The notes under the pieces: model-generated | The model's input: the letters and a program-made list of their open reading frames with translations, nothing else | Told to the model about the DNA's origin: nothing | The model's database searches: none | Shown here: piece after piece, positions 1-11,135 of the stretch | Layout of the letters: every line of letters begins with the position of its first letter | Numbering within the stretch: the first letter of the stretch is position 1 | From: Dichetophora obliterata | Taxonomy: Eukaryota; Arthropoda; Insecta; Diptera; Sciomyzidae | Direction of reading: 5' to 3' | NCBI GenBank assembly: GCA_963920525.1 | Contig: OY986435.1 | Span: 96,828,727-96,892,726, forward strand | Length of the DNA stretch: 64,000 bases | Program-made: the position numbers and the translations under genes

Positions 1-110
1 TACATTCAGAAGATGAGAAAACCGACAGAAGATCCGGTTATTTTCCTGCCTGATGCATAGGATATTTATTAAATAAGTAATCAGTGAATCATACAAACTG
101 TAGCTTGAAT

Positions 111-467
111 TAGGTCTGTTCCCGTACTCGATTCAAGTAATTTGAAGTTTCTTGAAAGCGTTTCCTTACACATTTATCAAGCTCGAGAGAGAAGAAGAAC
201 AAGCTAAATATCACTCTCTATTGTATTACAATTACCGGAACTAGCTTGAACTTTACTTGAAAAATTTTTTCGATCACGGATCTTCTTCTTTCAATTGCTA
301 CAGTTTATTGTCAATCAGCTGTCAACAGCAACTGTTCTGATCGAAACTTGCTTGAAGTCGTTTCCGTACTTTTTTGCATATTCTCACATTTTGACAGATA
401 ATTGAGTTACTCTCAAAGATTGAACTTTACTCAATTTTTACTTGAAGTTAGTACGGAAACAGACCTA
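111..467. mobile_element. MITE with TAGGTCTGTT termini
   Basis: The left end TAGGTCTGTTCCCGTAC (111-127) is the near-perfect inverse of the right end at 451-467, with one mismatch in 17. Similarity continues inward for about 30 bp around a CTTGAA-rich stretch. There is no coding capacity, so this is a non-autonomous DNA transposon. It abuts the next element and seems to share a TA with it. Confidence 0.75.
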
Positions 468-904
468 CACCCAAAAAATATTTAATCTAAATTACGAATA
501 AAATCTTTGTAGAAATACAAACAGAGGCTATTCGTAAAATGTACAAATGTTTTGTACATAGCACAAACGTTTGTAGTGTTGGCCGCATAAAAAAAATTTT
601 TGTATTCGTAACTTTGTACATTCTACAAACGCTAGTTTGTAAAAATCTATAATGTATAAATTTGTGAACTGAACGAACATTGTTTGATGATATACAAAGC
701 GGTGGCAGCAGCGTTCGTATATTTGCTCGTATCTTTGTAGATAAAACGAATGCGTTTGTAAAATATACACATATTTCTTTGTACAATGTACAAACGGTCA
801 TTTGTATTATTTACAAAGTCGTTCGTAGGCTGAAAAGAACAAACAGCTTTGTAAAATATAATAATTGTTTTGTACATAGTACGGAGCTTTTTTTTTTGGG
901 TGTA
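466..904. mobile_element. TA-flanked MITE with ACAAACG/CGTTTGT sub-repeats
   Basis: The ends are TA-CACCCAAAAAA on the left and TTTTTTTTTGGGTG-TA on the right, as expected for a Tc1/mariner-type insertion with a TA target duplication. The interior is dense in short inverted motifs (TTTGTA/TACAAA and CGTTTGT/ACAAACG), so it can fold on itself in many ways. Short reading frames here lack codon structure and are by-products of the repeats. Confidence 0.7.
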
Positions 905-1212
905 TTATAAAATGACATTAATTTTTGTTGGCTTTTTCGACATAATTTCGATTACATTTTCGCACATAATGATTGATGTACGTTCAACAATGCAAACCCT
1001 TTCAATCGGTCTTCAGCAACTGAAATTGGAAGGGTGCGGTGTTTAGATATATTTGATCCGAAAAATGCGGTGTTTTTGTGAATTCAGGTTCCGGTTGTAT
1101 GCAAAAAACAGCATTAGCAGCCATTGTACCAAGGCTGGACACATTATTAGTGTCCCTAAACAATTCAGACTAAATTTTAAGACTGACACGGACAATTGCG
1201 CTCACATCTACA
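905..1212. other. gene-free spacer
   Basis: AT-rich sequence with no credible reading frame, terminal repeat or RNA signature. Confidence 0.6.
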
Positions 1213-1573
1213 CAGTGTTGCCAGGTAAGGGGATTTCCCCCTAGATTTAGGAGGTTTTTAGCTGTGTTGAGGGAATTAAGGGGTAATAAATCTTCAGGGG
1301 TTTTTTCTAGAGAGATTTAATGTTTTTAGGAGTTTTTAGGGGTATTTAAAAAAATTTACCTTTAAAACAAAGTTTTCTTACTTTTCCTTAAAGTTATGCT
1401 CAAAATTTAAGAAAAGAAGATATTCTTGAGTATTTCATCAACTCTTTTTAAAAACAGCTGAATTGGCAGCACTTCAAATAAATTACCAAACATTTGTCAC
1501 TTCACTTCGAACTTGCCTTGAGCTTTACTTGCAATTAATTGATCCCGTGTAAAAACTAAAAACAAAGCAAGTC

Positions 1574-1647
1574 GGCCTTTTTAGTCTAGTGAAGCGTGCA
1601 CTAGACTATCAACTCAGAGGTCCCGGGTTCGAATCCGGGTTCAGGCA
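1574..1647 (+). repeat. tRNA-like SINE head or tRNA pseudogene
   Basis: A degenerate A box lies near 1581-1594 and a perfect B box with T-arm stem (GGGTTCGAATCCGGG) at 1624-1638. The D-arm can pair (TCTAG with CTAGA). The acceptor stem pairs at only about four positions and the anticodon stem is broken, so this is not a working tRNA gene. Internal polymerase III promoter boxes of this kind head tRNA-derived SINEs. The 3' limit of the SINE body is unclear. Confidence 0.65.
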
Positions 1648-1787
1648 TGGTTCTTTTCGCTTTCTTTGTTCTTTACTACATTTAAGAATTATTGAAACAA
1701 AAAATCCACAGCTAAATTGGGGGAAATGTTTAATTAAAGGACAGGAGCAGCTGAGGGCTGAAAATGCTTGCCGAAGTTAACCCTCCG

Positions 1788-2001
1788 TTACTAACACAGG
1801 GTGGATTACACCCATAAGTTATGAAATATGGAAAAAATTAATTGATAGGCTAATGGTGCGAACATTACAATATATCAAATGTATTCTCTTTCTATATATT
1901 TTGCTATATTTTAAAACAAAATTTTGTACTTTTGCTTAAACTAAATTATAAAAATTACTGATTTCAAAAAGTGTCTGGGTGTTTTACACCCACGTTAGTA
2001 A
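1788..2001. mobile_element. small MITE nested in hAT element
   Basis: TTACTAACACAGGGTGGATT at the left end is matched in inverse by the right end (ACACCCACGTTAGTAA). Each end also carries an internal ACACCC/GGGTGT palindrome. It is 214 bp long and non-coding. Confidence 0.6.
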
Positions 2002-2938
2002 TCATGTTATATTATTTACTATATACGTGTGATTTGTCTTCAAGTAAAATAAAAAATGGTTTTAAATAAAAAACCTCTTCTGAGCAACACAGGAAATTCA
2101 AATTAAAGATTAAAACCTTTGGTCGAATTAAACAGCTATGGCGATTTCATCACGTTATGCAAATCAATAGAAACAATTTTAAGAATGCGGACGTGCTTGT
2201 GCTTACAAGATTGGAACATTCAATATTGTTCTAAGTTTTGCATAATCGACATTTATTCTATGTACTAGCCGCTTATTTACGATGCTTGCGCTGCTGTGCC
2301 ATGAGAGGCTAATGTTTCAATTAGAACGAATAATTATAGGTCATTACTTTAAAAAATTTTCATTGCCAAAAAAAAAATTTATTAGATAATTTTTTTTCAT
2401 ACATCTTTTAGCTTTTTAAATTGACCCTTTCGAACAACCTCGGAATGTGAAATTATTCAAACCATTTTGATATTTTTTTTTAGTTCTCTAACTGACGTTA
2501 TTTTGATATATTTTTAATAAAATAAAATATTGATTAAACTGCGCATTGATCTTTAACAAAAAAAAAAGTATGGGGGAAAACTATAGACAAAAAAGATATG
2601 CTAAAAAATATATAAAGAAGTGGGAGACAGGGCCTCATTTCAGAGGTAAGACTTCATTTTAAGGTCAATTTCACATTGGAAAATTGAGAATTTTGAAGCA
2701 ACTTTCTGCCTTTGTTAAAGACTTCCAACAGCTCAGCCCTTTAAATACATGGCTTGCATTGCAGTTGCACTACTTTTCAGTTGCCCCCCATGAAATTTTT
2801 GTATGTTTTTCGAAAAAAATATTAAAGGGGAATTTTAGGTGGATTTGAAAACTAATCTAGGAGTAAATGGTGAAAGGTACCTGGCAACACTGCATATACA
2901 GACACCTAATAAATAAAGAGCAAAAAACGAACAACATG

Positions 2939-3274
2939 TGAAGGGTTCGGAGCAACAAGGTGCTAACCCACACTGAAAGCAAAATTAAGTTTTTGTATGC
3001 AAGAAAAATCTCCATTGTATGCAGGACTTCTAAAAATTAAAATACAAAAACCGTGAAAAAGTGTTGCTAACAGGCGGCATTGAAACTTTTACATATGAAT
3101 TTTTTGGAAGAATTTTAATTATAAAAACAGCTTAATAAAACGCTCTTTATGGGAAAAATATGAACAATTACAAATATTTAAAATTGCGATTTATAGAAGC
3201 CGTTAAACTTTCAAATGCGTTTATCTCCAAATTTGTTTTATGTGAGTTAGCAGCTTGTTGCCCCGAACCCTTCA
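2939..3274. mobile_element. MITE with 35-bp TGAAGGGTTCGG termini
   Basis: The left terminus TGAAGGGTTCGGAGCAACAA continues to about 2973. It is matched by the inverse of 3240-3274 at roughly 30 of 35 positions. The element is 336 bp with no reading frame. No clear target duplication is visible. Confidence 0.75.
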
Positions 3275-3503
3275 TATAATAAGACAAAACTAACAAAAAT
3301 TTGTCATAAAGTCCGTCGTCAAGTGTTGTTTATTTCATGCTAGATGTTCTGCTCTTTTTGTCTTATCGCTTGTCAAATGTTTCTTAAAAATCAATGTAAA
3401 ATCAGAATACTTATTCAGTTTTTGTAAGTTCCTGTATTTCAATTATTATGTTATGTCATTCTATTGTAAAAATTTGTAGTTATTGCATATTTTTAGTTTC
3501 TCC

Positions 3504-3532
3504 CTGATGATGTTTTTCAAAGAAAAACGAAA
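3504..3532 (+). ncRNA. hammerhead-like core motif (weak candidate)
   Basis: CTGATGA (3504-3510) is followed by a possible 6-bp stem (GTTTTT at 3512-3517 with AAAAAC at 3523-3528, loop CAAAG) and then GAAA (3529-3532). That is the order of a hammerhead ribozyme core: CUGAUGA, stem II, GAAA. Such motifs occur in the terminal regions of Penelope-like retroelements. I could not find convincing stems I and III or the cleavage site, so this may be a retroelement 3' end remnant or chance. Confidence 0.2.
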
Positions 3533-3569
3533 TATTGGAAATTAAATTTAAATAAATTAAGAAAAAATC

Positions 3570-4500
3570 TGACTTATATCCCATTTTATTACCAATAATT
3601 TAATATCAAAAGGTCAAAAATTAATAAATTAATTAAATAAAAATATCTTTCCTGTTATAAAAAAGTTGAATAAAATTTTAAAACAATCATGCGATATTGC
3701 GATAAGATATATCTGCATCAGAAAAAGTTTATGTAACTTATTTATTGATATAGTTTTTCAAATAATGCCAAAATAAACGAAATTGGAAAAAATTAAGCAT
3801 GATTAAAAATCTGTGAAATATATATGAGTTAAAAAATGCATCTCATATATAGAATAGTGCAAAAGACATGCTTAAAAAATATTATGTTCAGCTAAAACAA
3901 CTGTATGTTATCGAAAACAGTAACAACAACAAAAATAATGACAAAAACAGCAGCAACTTATCAAGAACAGAACATAAAAGCTTTGTCAAAAAGAATATTG
4001 GTGCATGCAAACTTGCATTGCTGCAGAACTATAAACATACAATAATAACAACAGCAACATCAGGATTTATATATGACAACAACAGTAGCCGCAAGAACTG
4101 CAACAAGCACCACCAGTAGCTAAAACAACATCATCACCAGCAGTAATTGTAATAATGAAAGTGGATCCCTTTATGTTGTTTTTTTTTTTTCATTTTATTA
4201 AAGCCTGTACTCAAGCAATAATGTAATGCAAATTTCCAAAAACATTACTAAAAGCTGCAGCAAATTTGTTGCTTGCTGCCATCGAGTGGTACAAAGCAGG
4301 GCGAGAATTTTAGGCTAAGGATCTGATATTTTGTGTTGCTGCCAAATTATGTTACATTGCCTTTTCAGGATTTTATGCTGCTTTGGATGATTGGCTGGCA
4401 GGCTTTGATAAATGTTATTTGATGCATTCACTACACTTTCAAAGAAAAATTTCAAAGAAAAGCCACCATTCTCGAAATAGTTGTTTTAATCATATTCAAA
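3570..4500. other. gene-free, CAA/CAG-rich low complexity
   Basis: AT-rich DNA. 3920-4140 is packed with AAC/CAG/CAA trinucleotides, the low-complexity type common in fly introns and intergenic DNA. The 83-residue frame at 3868-4119 is rich in Asn and Ser because of this and is not credible as a gene. Confidence 0.6.
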
Positions 4501-5150
4501 GAATTTTTGTATAAATAAAACTAATTTTCTGTTTGTTTGTTTGTTTGGTCTTAATAAAATTTAAACGACTAGATGGATTTCACCCAAATAATATTGCTCG
4601 TTTTGTGTTTGTGTTGAAAAGAAGAGACCGTGTGTTCCAATACGCAAAAAGGATCCATGTCTCAAATTTTGATATTTTTGTTTTACTATCGAACACTCTT
4701 ACTGTTGCATAAGATTATACATAATGCTGGACCAAGCTTTTTGTTTTTAAGACTAAACTTTTCTCGATCCAGTAGAACAAATAAGATAACTTGTTTACGT
4801 TTTTCTTTTCTAACGTCTGAAAGACAGTTTTTCATCCATTCAGTACGTCTTTGGAACCCTGTTCCTAGTTGCTTAAGATCGTGCAATAACGCTGTGCAAT
4901 TCAAAACAAATTTGCTGTAGTAGTTCAATAAGTTAAATGATTCAATATTTTAAAAATATGTAAAATAGTTTAGGATTGGTTTTGAATGTTAAATGCTATC
5001 CTTTTTTTAAATCTTAGATTGTAACTATTTTGTTTATATTACATACGAGCATTTGATTTTATTCTCTTATTTTATGAAATCAATAATTTTTACACTTGAT
5101 TGCGTTAATTTTTCATAATAAATTTGTAATCTATTCTTTGTATTTTTACA
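4500..5150 (+). pseudogene. LINE 3' remnant (end of reverse transcriptase ORF)
   Basis: The frame ending at 4920 carries SERQFFIHSVRLWNPVPSC and then NNAVQFKTNLL. The pattern of aromatic residues, a short gap, (K/R)LWN and P, followed by FK-N-L, is found at the extreme C-terminus of jockey/CR1-type reverse transcriptase proteins. Upstream segments in other frames look like continuing but frameshifted coding sequence. An AT-rich untranslated tail follows to about 5150. The element is heavily 5'-truncated, so it cannot be active. The exact clade is uncertain. Confidence 0.55.
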
Positions 5151-7605
5151 TGATTTTAATTATGAGCTATTTAGATCCAGTAAGTTTTGAACAATGCAAC
5201 AACAAAAACTCTGTATAGAAGCAAACACACAGCAGACTAAACAGACTGTTTTAAAATGTGCCTAAATTAAATGAGTTGATTTAAAATTAATGAAATAAAC
5301 TAAAATATTCAGTTGATCGATTTCGGTCAAGGTCATGGTTAAGTAAATATCTGGCTGTGTCAATAGCCAGTTTTCAGTTAAACTCCTTAGCTTTCTAGCG
5401 GAAGCAAAAAACTTTCTCAATTCATTGGTGCATTTCGGCAAATTCGTTGAACTCCAAAGAAGAATAGTGAAAAGGATGAGACAACTAGAACAGACAAAAT
5501 TTTTGCAGAGTTTCAGGATTGACATAAAAATAAAAATTTCTTTACTTTATAACATATAGCATTATGGTTTGTAATGCAAGCTCTATTTTACTGGATGTTT
5601 ATTAGACCGTCTAATTTTTTTCAACAAAATTTGCTTAGTTGATTTTAGATGGAAAAAAATGTTGACATAAAAAGTTCTTTTTCATTACCAGAATGATTAT
5701 TATTTTGAAAATCTACGAATTTATTTGTTTCAAGGTTAATTATTGTCATTTTAAAAAAATTTCAATTTTACCCTTATGTTAAAAAAAACCAAAAGTCTAA
5801 AATTTTTCAAGTGCAAAAATATAATTTTTTAAATTCTCTTTAAAATGCAATTCTTTCTCTAATGCTGTACTGTTTGCCAAAATCGGACAATATTCGACGT
5901 TTTGCGACAAATTAAGTACATATAGCCCGCTTAACACATACAATAATAACAAATTGGCCACGAGTTTTCGTCATAATTTAACAAGTAGTACACCTTTCAA
6001 GAGAGGGGAAAAAACACTTATAGAAAAAATAAACTTAATACTACAGAACAAAATTGGAAGGCTAAAAACTACAGCAAAAAACATTAAAATATAAGAACAA
6101 AAATCCGCCTGCATTTGTTATGTGAACAAAAAAGAAACTTAATGAAGAAAATTTGTTCGTATTTATTACCATCTGAAATCGACTGAACAATTGTCGAAAT
6201 TTTCTCCAATACAAAGTGAGACAGCCTAATGTTTATACACTTCTGCTACAGGTACTGTTATTAAGGTATTAAACTTTTCAGTCCCATCTTACGAAGTAAA
6301 TAAATGAAATTATGAAGTAATTTTCTTCTGATACGTAATGTTAACATTATGAAGTTCGCACGAAATCTAAACTTTCCTGAAAAAATTACTTGCATATATT
6401 CAAATCTTTGAATTAAGTAAAAACAAAAACTGACTTTAGTAATAAATATAACGACTAGCGCAGGGTATATCAGAAAAGAATGAGAAATAATCAGAAAGCT
6501 TGTGAACTCAAAATATATCCCCATTTGAATATTCAAATATTAACATACATATTTGAAATAAATTTGAAAACCTCTCTTGAACACGCGGCGTTTTTATTGT
6601 ACCTATATAAAAACTACATTGAATTTTTTTTTTGATCGCTCCAGCCTGCATCTTTATTAGAATTTTAATTAAATTTCATTATTTATAACAATGCTTGTTG
6701 GCTGGTTTTTGGTTGTTTTTTTTTTCTGCCAGTATAAAGAATATGAAGTTTACAAAACTCTCCCTTTCACTCTTCTCGAAATGTGACTCATTATAATTTC
6801 AAAGCTCTTACATCTAACAAATATTTCAAAGTCTTACCTCGTAAAATGTGTGCAATATAAGCAAATTACTTGGTGTTGGCAAAAGTAGACAGCTGCCTTG
6901 ACAAACAAACACACACCCACATTTTCACATGCATGCTGCCTAAAAGTAGGCTTTATTGTTTTTTATAGCTAAAGAAATAAGCAGCAGCAGCAAAAGTCGA
7001 TTTAGCTTCATAACAACACAGCAAGAAAAAGCAAGAAGCTAAACACTAAAGCTAAGAAAGCTCAAAAAACAAATATAAACACTTGCTCACACGCACACCC
7101 ACTTTCCCAATTCCAAATAATTTTTTATGTGCCAATCTAGCCGAGTCGTGCTGACTTTGCTCAAAATCTCACTCAGCTAATTTTAAGCAGCATCAGCAGC
7201 AGTAGCCAAATCCAAATCCAAAGCAGCACTGAAGAAGGAGTGAAAACTTTCACATGTTTCTGTCAAAAACATGCATAGTTCAAAAAGTTTGCATTTCACA
7301 TAACTATAAATTTGTATTAAATTAATGAATGTGCTAAAGTGTTCCTGAAAGTATGCCATAAAATTGCAATATTAACGAATTTACAGAAGCAGCAGCAGCT
7401 AGGAAAGTGAATCCCGGGATCCCAGGATTATTGTAAATACATATTACAAAAACTCATTTCAAAATTCTCAAAAATACAACCTTTCTTATTCAATGGAATA
7501 GAAACTATTTCGACTAAATAAAAAAAAATGAAACTATGAAAGAAAAGCGATTTGGGTAAACTAAATTTTTGATTAATTTAAGGAAAAGTTCAGAAATTAT
7601 TTATT
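5151..7605. other. gene-free AT-rich region
   Basis: No reading frame with recognisable protein features. CAG/CAA tracts lie around 6960-7240 and 7385-7400. Nothing else structured was seen apart from an ATCCCGGGATCCC motif near 7411 that recurs loosely near 9285. Confidence 0.5.
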
Positions 7606-7675
7606 ACACCGTACAACAATTATGGAAAAAAAAATGTTCACACACGAAGTAAACCATACACACCTGCATTTAGAG

Positions 7676-7886
7676 CAGTGTTTGGCAAACACGAGCGCAC
7701 ACGCACAAACGTAATGTACGCTTGTGTTCGTTTGCTGAGAGATAAACTGAACTCTGCTCAGCTTTACACCTCAGCTATGCAGTATTTCTCTGCTGCGCCG
7801 TATCGTTTGTGTGCTTTACCGATCATGTTTGTGTGAAAAAAAACGATTTGTGCCGAGCAAGCGTGCCTGTGGCGTGCCAAACACTG
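7676..7886. mobile_element. hAT-type MITE, CAGTGTTTGGCA ends
   Basis: CAGTGTTTGGCA at the left is inverted at the right (TGCCAAACACTG). The flanks are 8-bp duplications ATTTAGAG (7668-7675) and ATTTACAG (7887-7894) with one mismatch. It is a 211-bp non-coding hAT derivative inside the larger MITE. Confidence 0.8.
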
Positions 7887-7892
7887 ATTTAC

Positions 7893-8358
7893 AGCCCTAT
7901 TCTGGTTGTTAGCTTAACAAGAAATAGTTAAGGAGCTCTTGTTAAGCTGATTGTTATGTTATGTAAATGTTGCTATTCTTAAAAATCATTAACAACAAAA
8001 AAGCTTAAAAAGCTTTTAAAGTTCACCATGCATGGTGAAAATCAATATGCCTATTAAAAGAAGGGATGCGCTATATAAACAGATGCTGCGAGTGCAGCTT
8101 GTGACTTTGCAAGCGCTTGAAAAATTTGCGACGGCTACTGAAAGATTTCATTATCAACACTTAAAATAAGTAAAAAATTTTTCCATTTTTCAGTTTAATG
8201 TATTTAAACTCAATATTATGTTATAATTTGTATTTTTTTATTATTTTGACAACAATTTGAGCTTTTAAATTTGCAGCAGAATACGAAACCTTAACAAATT
8301 GTTAATATTAACTATTTTGTCAATGTGGTGAGCTTAGTTAAGCTGCCAGAATATGGCT
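7893..8358. mobile_element. MITE with AGCC(C/A)TATTCTGG ends
   Basis: AGCCCTATTCTGG at the left matches the inverse of CCAGAATATGGCT at the right, and GCTTAAC(A/T)AAG follows inside each end. It is 466 bp and non-coding. It begins inside the right duplication of the neighbouring hAT MITE, so it inserted at or next to that site. Confidence 0.65.
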
Positions 8359-8847
8359 GCTAGAGGCAAAGGATAGTAAAACTGCGTTCTCACTTATTCT
8401 CTTGAACGTCAGGATTTTTTAATATGACTTTCTAGTTACACAAACGAATTGTTTAAACAAATTTATTTAAATACTTCAAACCTTTAAAACATGGCAATAT
8501 GGATCAAATGAAAGAGCACAATCTTTTTTATCAGAAAAACGAAGTGACAATACACTTATTTATTCATTTATACCAAATATGTAGATACGTTTGTTTGATT
8601 GACTTATGTTTAATTTGAAAATTTTTGGTAATAAATATTTTTGAAACATATAAAATAATTTATGTTTTTTGTTTAATGGAAAAAAATTTAATTATTTTTA
8701 AAACCAAACAAAAAAAGCGTTTACATTTTTTCTTTTTTTATAAAAGAGATTGTCTTCTTTCATTTGATACCCATATTATCATATTTTAAAGGTTTAAAGT
8801 ATTTAAATTATTTTACTTCGTGTGTGAAAAGTGCTGTTGTACGGTGT

Positions 8848-9600
8848 TATACGTAAATTTACAAAACTTGAAGTGTTTTTCTCTGTCAGAAAGTCTCATT
8901 TATCAGAAATTGAAAATATTATAAACAGAAAAATGGTCTGCAAGACCAAGAGATTAGAATGAGGCAGGAAGGCAGATAATTAGAGATTAGGCAGAATACC
9001 ATTTTTAAAAAGGTTTAATTTTATCTCATTAATTTATTTTATTTATAAATTACAAAATCTTTTGTTTCGTGGTGGGAAGATTTATTAAAGCTTATTGATT
9101 ATGCTTATTAACGTAATTTAATTTTTTCAAAAAACCTTTCTGTTTTCAATAATTGTCATCTTCATCGAATGAATTTAGAAGAAAATTATAAAAAAAATTC
9201 CGAATAGATAAAAATATTCATTAAATTTTCTAGTTAATTTAGTTTTCATAATCCCAAAACAATACCAGGGTCCTGGTATTTTAATTTTTAATCCCGACGA
9301 TCCCAACCAATAAAACAAAGTTGTAGCACAAAGACGCAATTTCTACAAAAACATCCACAACAACATCAATAACAAAAAGGCACTAAATTAAGCCAAAAGA
9401 GCAAGCACTCTAAAACAATTCATACATATTTTTATTATGACGCCCCGCTTTTCAGACTTCTTTAGTACAGACATGATCCATACATGGTAGAAATAACCGT
9501 TATTAATATCTGATCAGGTGGTAATCAGCAGTCCTTATAAAAATCTTTTCAAGTTATTTTTAAGATCAGCCTAATAAACATAAAAATACACAATAAATTT
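8848..9600. other. gene-free AT-rich spacer
   Basis: No supported gene or repeat ends. A short palindrome (ACCAGGGTCCTGGT) lies near 9267. Confidence 0.5.
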
Positions 9601-9639
9601 ACAGAAATTTATAATTTATAAATCAAGCAAAATTATAAA

Positions 9640-10310
9640 AAAAGAAACAAATATCCATGGCTTAACGAAGAAATAGTAATCTATTGTAAAGAGAGGGATA
9701 AACTTTATCATAGATACAGAAAAAGGAAAAAAGAGTTGAACAAGAAACAGAATAGACAACATTTAGTTATATCTGTGGTGTTTTATAATAAAATTTTAAT
9801 TGTGAAAATCATGTTTCGAGAAAACTTGCTTCAAAGTTTTCAATCGCCATATTAGTTATATGAAAGGGTGTTTCGTTTTTGTTTTATAACTTTGGCTCAA
9901 GTCATTCTAGAAGCTCTAGATTTTGTGTGTTTATAGTCAATAGTTCTGTCTTAACTTGACTTAAGCTGTTATTACGTATCGACACAGATATATTAAATCA
10001 AACGAAAATAATTTATAAAAAACATGCACTTGACAATAAATTAATGAAATTATTGATAAAAAAGTTGACATTGTCGACGAAGTAATAAAGAAAAATTTGA
10101 AGAATGAAAATGTAATAAGAGTAACTGATAATTTCGCAATAAAATTCAAACAAATTTTTATATGAGATGATACTACTATTAAGACACTAAACTCCATAGA
10201 AACAAGAATACAAAACATTTTCTACAGTAAACAATGAAACTAATTTGTAATTCTAAATATTCTTACAACACTAAATTTAAATAATTTAAATAAAGAAACA
10301 GAATGAGACG
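9640..10310 (+). pseudogene. jockey-like LINE ORF2 fragment, linker before reverse transcriptase
   Basis: At 9653-9750 the translation PWLNEEIVIYCKERDKLYH, followed by a basic stretch, matches the linker between the endonuclease and reverse transcriptase of jockey-type LINEs. The family pattern is PW(L/M) plus a Lys/Arg-rich helix. Frames are broken after about 9765. It continues across the SINE at 10325-10668 into 10683-11127 and, beyond the hAT insertion, into 14017-14735. All pieces share one orientation and order, so they are one old LINE copy cut by later insertions. Confidence 0.65.
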
Positions 10311-10324
10311 ACATGCAATCTAAA

Positions 10325-10668
10325 AAATAAAAAATAAAATAAACTGGCCATTTCAGCCCTTGGAAGGACTTTGACCTAGCTTCTATTGATCAATTGTGTT
10401 GTGCGTGTTATTAAATGTTTGATCAGAAATGACCGAGAACTGGACCTACGTGTTGAATGCCGACTCCGAACGGTTTATGTTCTCAAGAAGCTTTACATGG
10501 CAATTTTTACTCTCTGAGGTTTGCCATTGTCTGCAGAGAGGGGACGACCGAACAGAAAAATTAATTCAATTGAAAAAACTTTTCTGTCTGAGCTGGAATT
10601 GAACTCGGGCTACCGCGGTTCTTTAGCTTAGGTGCCACGCACTCTACCCACTAGGCTACGGCCGCCAC
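10325..10668 (-). mobile_element. tRNA-derived SINE, copy 1, with 14-bp target duplication
   Basis: On the minus strand a tRNA-like head has an A-box-like GTAGCCTAGTGGGTAGAG and a B-box-like GAGTTCAATTCC. It is followed by a body containing CTCTCTGCAGACAATGGC and a T/A-rich tail. The insertion is flanked by a perfect 14-bp duplication, ACATGCAATCTAAA, at 10311-10324 and 10669-10682. A second copy of the same family lies at 39113-39400 on the plus strand and matches along the whole body. The SINE interrupts LINE sequence. Confidence 0.9.
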
Positions 10669-10682
10669 ATGCAATCTAAAGA

Positions 10683-11127
10683 CATCAAATTTAACACAGA
10701 ACAACACGCACCAGCAATAATGTCACTTATTAGCACAAGTCTAAACGAGTGCTCTTTAGCAAATACTAAAAACCTCTCTAGTAATGCCGATATACAAAAG
10801 TGGCAGCAAAACTGATTACAACAATTGTAGGTCCATATCCATTTTACCCGTGGTAGAAAAAAATCTCAGAAGAAACATGGTAAGGCGACTCAATAACTTT
10901 TATATTAAGCACAAAATTATCAATAAAAAAACAATATGGCTTCCAAAAAGACAGGAACATCAAAAAATTAATTGGAATTTTTTAACTCACATTAACGTAT
11001 GCTTTGCCCAAAATGTCCATGCCTGGTCATCTTTATAGACTTCAGCAAAGCATTTGATATGTTTTCAGATGCAAATTTAATAACCATCTTAGAAAGAAAT
11101 GGGATCCGCTGGCAATATGTCAACTAG
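10683..11127 (+). pseudogene. LINE reverse transcriptase fragment, N-terminal motifs
   Basis: The frame from 10784 begins PIYKSGSKTDYNNCRSISI, the conserved K-G-x-(R/K)-x-x-x-N-(Y/C)-RPISLL-type motif near the start of LINE reverse transcriptase. Around 11030-11060, in a shifted frame, VFIDFSKAFDM is the next polymerase block, with its catalytic aspartate. The copy is frameshifted and is cut by the hAT at 11136; the target duplication TTTTCAAA lies at 11128-11135. Confidence 0.7.
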
Positions 11128-11135
11128 TTTTCAAA

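Larger units (their letters stand above)
1213..2892. mobile_element. non-autonomous hAT element, CAGTGTTGCCAGGTA ends
   Basis: The ends are CAGTGTTGCCAGGTA on the left and its inverse on the right. They are flanked by 8-bp duplications CATCTACA (1205-1212) and CATATACA (2893-2900), which differ at one base. The 8-bp duplication and CAGTG...CACTG ends are hallmarks of hAT elements. No transposase frame remains. A tRNA-like sequence (1574-1647) and a small TIR element (1788-2001) lie inside, so it hosted later insertions. Confidence 0.8.
7606..8847. mobile_element. MITE with ACACCGTACAACA ends, hosting two others
   Basis: ACACCGTACAACA (7606-7618) is inverted at 8835-8847. Inside each end, a second block (TTCACACACGAAGTAAA) is also inverted. 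A TA precedes the left end. Removing the two nested elements (7676-7886 and 7893-8358) leaves a non-coding element of roughly 560 bp. Confidence 0.7.

Noticed and set aside
1574..1647. Functional tRNA gene
   Set aside because: The B box is perfect but the acceptor and anticodon stems do not pair; more likely a SINE head or pseudogene.
7405..9300. ATCCCG..GATCCCA motif at about 7411 and 9285 as ends of one element
   Set aside because: The two are in direct rather than inverted orientation, short and diverged; no duplication supports borders.
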